Assembly: GCA_005239165.1 (NCBI GenBank) | Contig: RAPG01000005.1 | Span: 62,001-126,000 of the forward strand | Direction: 5' to 3' | Length of the DNA stretch: 64,000 nt | Source: Allopusillimonas ginsengisoli | Lineage (GTDB): Bacteria; Pseudomonadota; Gammaproteobacteria; Burkholderiales; Burkholderiaceae_B | Shown: positions 63,676 to 64,000 of the stretch, piece after piece | Layout: every line of letters starts with the position of its first letter | Position numbering within the stretch: position 1 is the first letter of the stretch | The notes under the pieces: generated by a model | Databases searched by the model: none | What the model was told of the DNA's origin: nothing | What the model saw: the letters and a program-made list of their open reading frames with translations, nothing else | Program-made: the position numbers and the translations under genes

Positions 63676-64000
63676 TCAGAAGCCTAACGGCCCGGCAGGC
63701 GCGTTGAAGTCCATAAGTTGAGCCAATATGTAAAACACCCCTGCCATAACGAATGCAGACAGGCCTACCTTGACTATCGCTGCGGTGCGACCCATGCCCT
63801 GGCCAACTCCGGCAACAGGAAGAGCGATGATCAGGAACAAAAAATTGGCCAGATTGAAGCCCAGCGTGATAAACGCCGCGAAGTAGCCAAAGGACAGAAC
63901 CATGAAAATAATCTGTGTTTTCCATTGCCTGATCCATACGCGGATCTGAATAGCAGGGTGCGCAGCCGTTTTGGTTTTCGTGGCTGCCAGAAGGTCGCCC
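63676..64000 (-). CDS. tctB: Tripartite tricarboxylate transporter small subunit TctB (partial, window edge)
   Basis: The frame is open from the window edge to a stop at 63676; the visible 107 codons read GDLLAATKTKTAAHPAIQIRVWIRQWKTQIIFMVLSFGYF and end PAGPLGF. Two hydrophobic helices remain, matching the C terminus of TctB. It is upstream of tctA on the same strand (28-bp gap), the usual tctB-tctA order. The gene continues beyond the window. Confidence 0.82.
   Translation of the reverse strand, partial: GDLLAATKTKTAAHPAIQIRVWIRQWKTQIIFMVLSFGYFAAFITLGFNLANFLFLIIALPVAGVGQGMGRTAAIVKVGLSAFVMAGVFYILAQLMDFNAPAGPLGF

Overview
The window is chromosomal DNA of a beta-proteobacterium, most likely Burkholderiales/Alcaligenaceae (Bordetella/Pusillimonas/Advenella-like). 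This rests on the housekeeping gene order (hemA-prfA-prmC-grxD-ubiX; an atpI-B-E-F-H-A-G-D-C operon; hemE-priA-rep), the abundance of tripartite tricarboxylate and Liv-type transport, CoA-transferase and hot-dog genes, and protein styles I recognise from that family. The genus is not proven from this sequence alone.

Layout. 1-3.5 kb: translation termination, haem and quinone genes on one strand (hemA 3' end, prfA, prmC, grxD, ubiX). 3.7-7.7 kb: a large MscS-type channel, then folB-ttcA. 7.7-11.3 kb: an FAD oxidoreductase, an M61 peptidase with a PDZ domain and an enoyl-CoA hydratase. 11.4-18.9 kb: the complete F1Fo ATP synthase operon with a recognisable promoter and terminator. 19.2-26.7 kb: an SDR lacking its catalytic Tyr, a Fis-type regulator overlapping hemE, an AT-rich gap with a DnaA box, priA and rep. 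26.9-30.6 kb: a small conserved-looking protein behind a strong promoter with two palindromic operator-like sites, a class III CoA-transferase, a thioesterase and a tri-haem cytochrome c.

30.9-36.4 kb is an accessory region. A tRNA-Arg(CCG) gene is followed by a 3.6-kb segment bounded by a 55-bp direct repeat of the tRNA 3' end plus terminator, as left by site-specific integration at a tRNA. It holds an AraC remnant, an SGNH hydrolase, a LysR regulator, a broken extradiol dioxygenase and an FMN azoreductase, but no integrase. Three copies (one intact, two decayed) of one antitoxin-like gene lie in or beside it, together with an uncharacterised 193-aa protein and a HigA-like antitoxin.

36.5-42.2 kb: a complete branched-chain amino-acid-type ABC transporter, with a degenerate 35-bp tandem repeat between the binding-protein gene and the permease/ATPase operon. 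42.2-49.7 kb: mixed accessory genes (transglutaminase-like protein, HD hydrolase, CLC channel, RelE/ParE toxin-antitoxin pair, AraC regulator, I78 inhibitor lipoprotein, remnants of a sigma-54 activator). 50.9-52.4 kb: a preQ1-I riboswitch controlling a queuosine-precursor transporter-queC operon. 52.4-59.7 kb: an orphan Wzz-like protein, a thioesterase, TonB receptor plus PepSY reductase (siderophore uptake), a DUF2946-like protein and a split chromate transporter. 59.7-64 kb: MmgE/PrpD protein, quinone oxidoreductase and TctA/TctB, likely one catabolic operon.

The most unusual signal is a pair of 56-bp gap-free repeats (27308-27363 and 36555-36610) about 70-95 nt upstream of two unrelated metabolic genes. 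They have a compensatory base-pair change in a common stem, so they may be a structured RNA leader. All homology statements come from reading the sequence; no database search was run.
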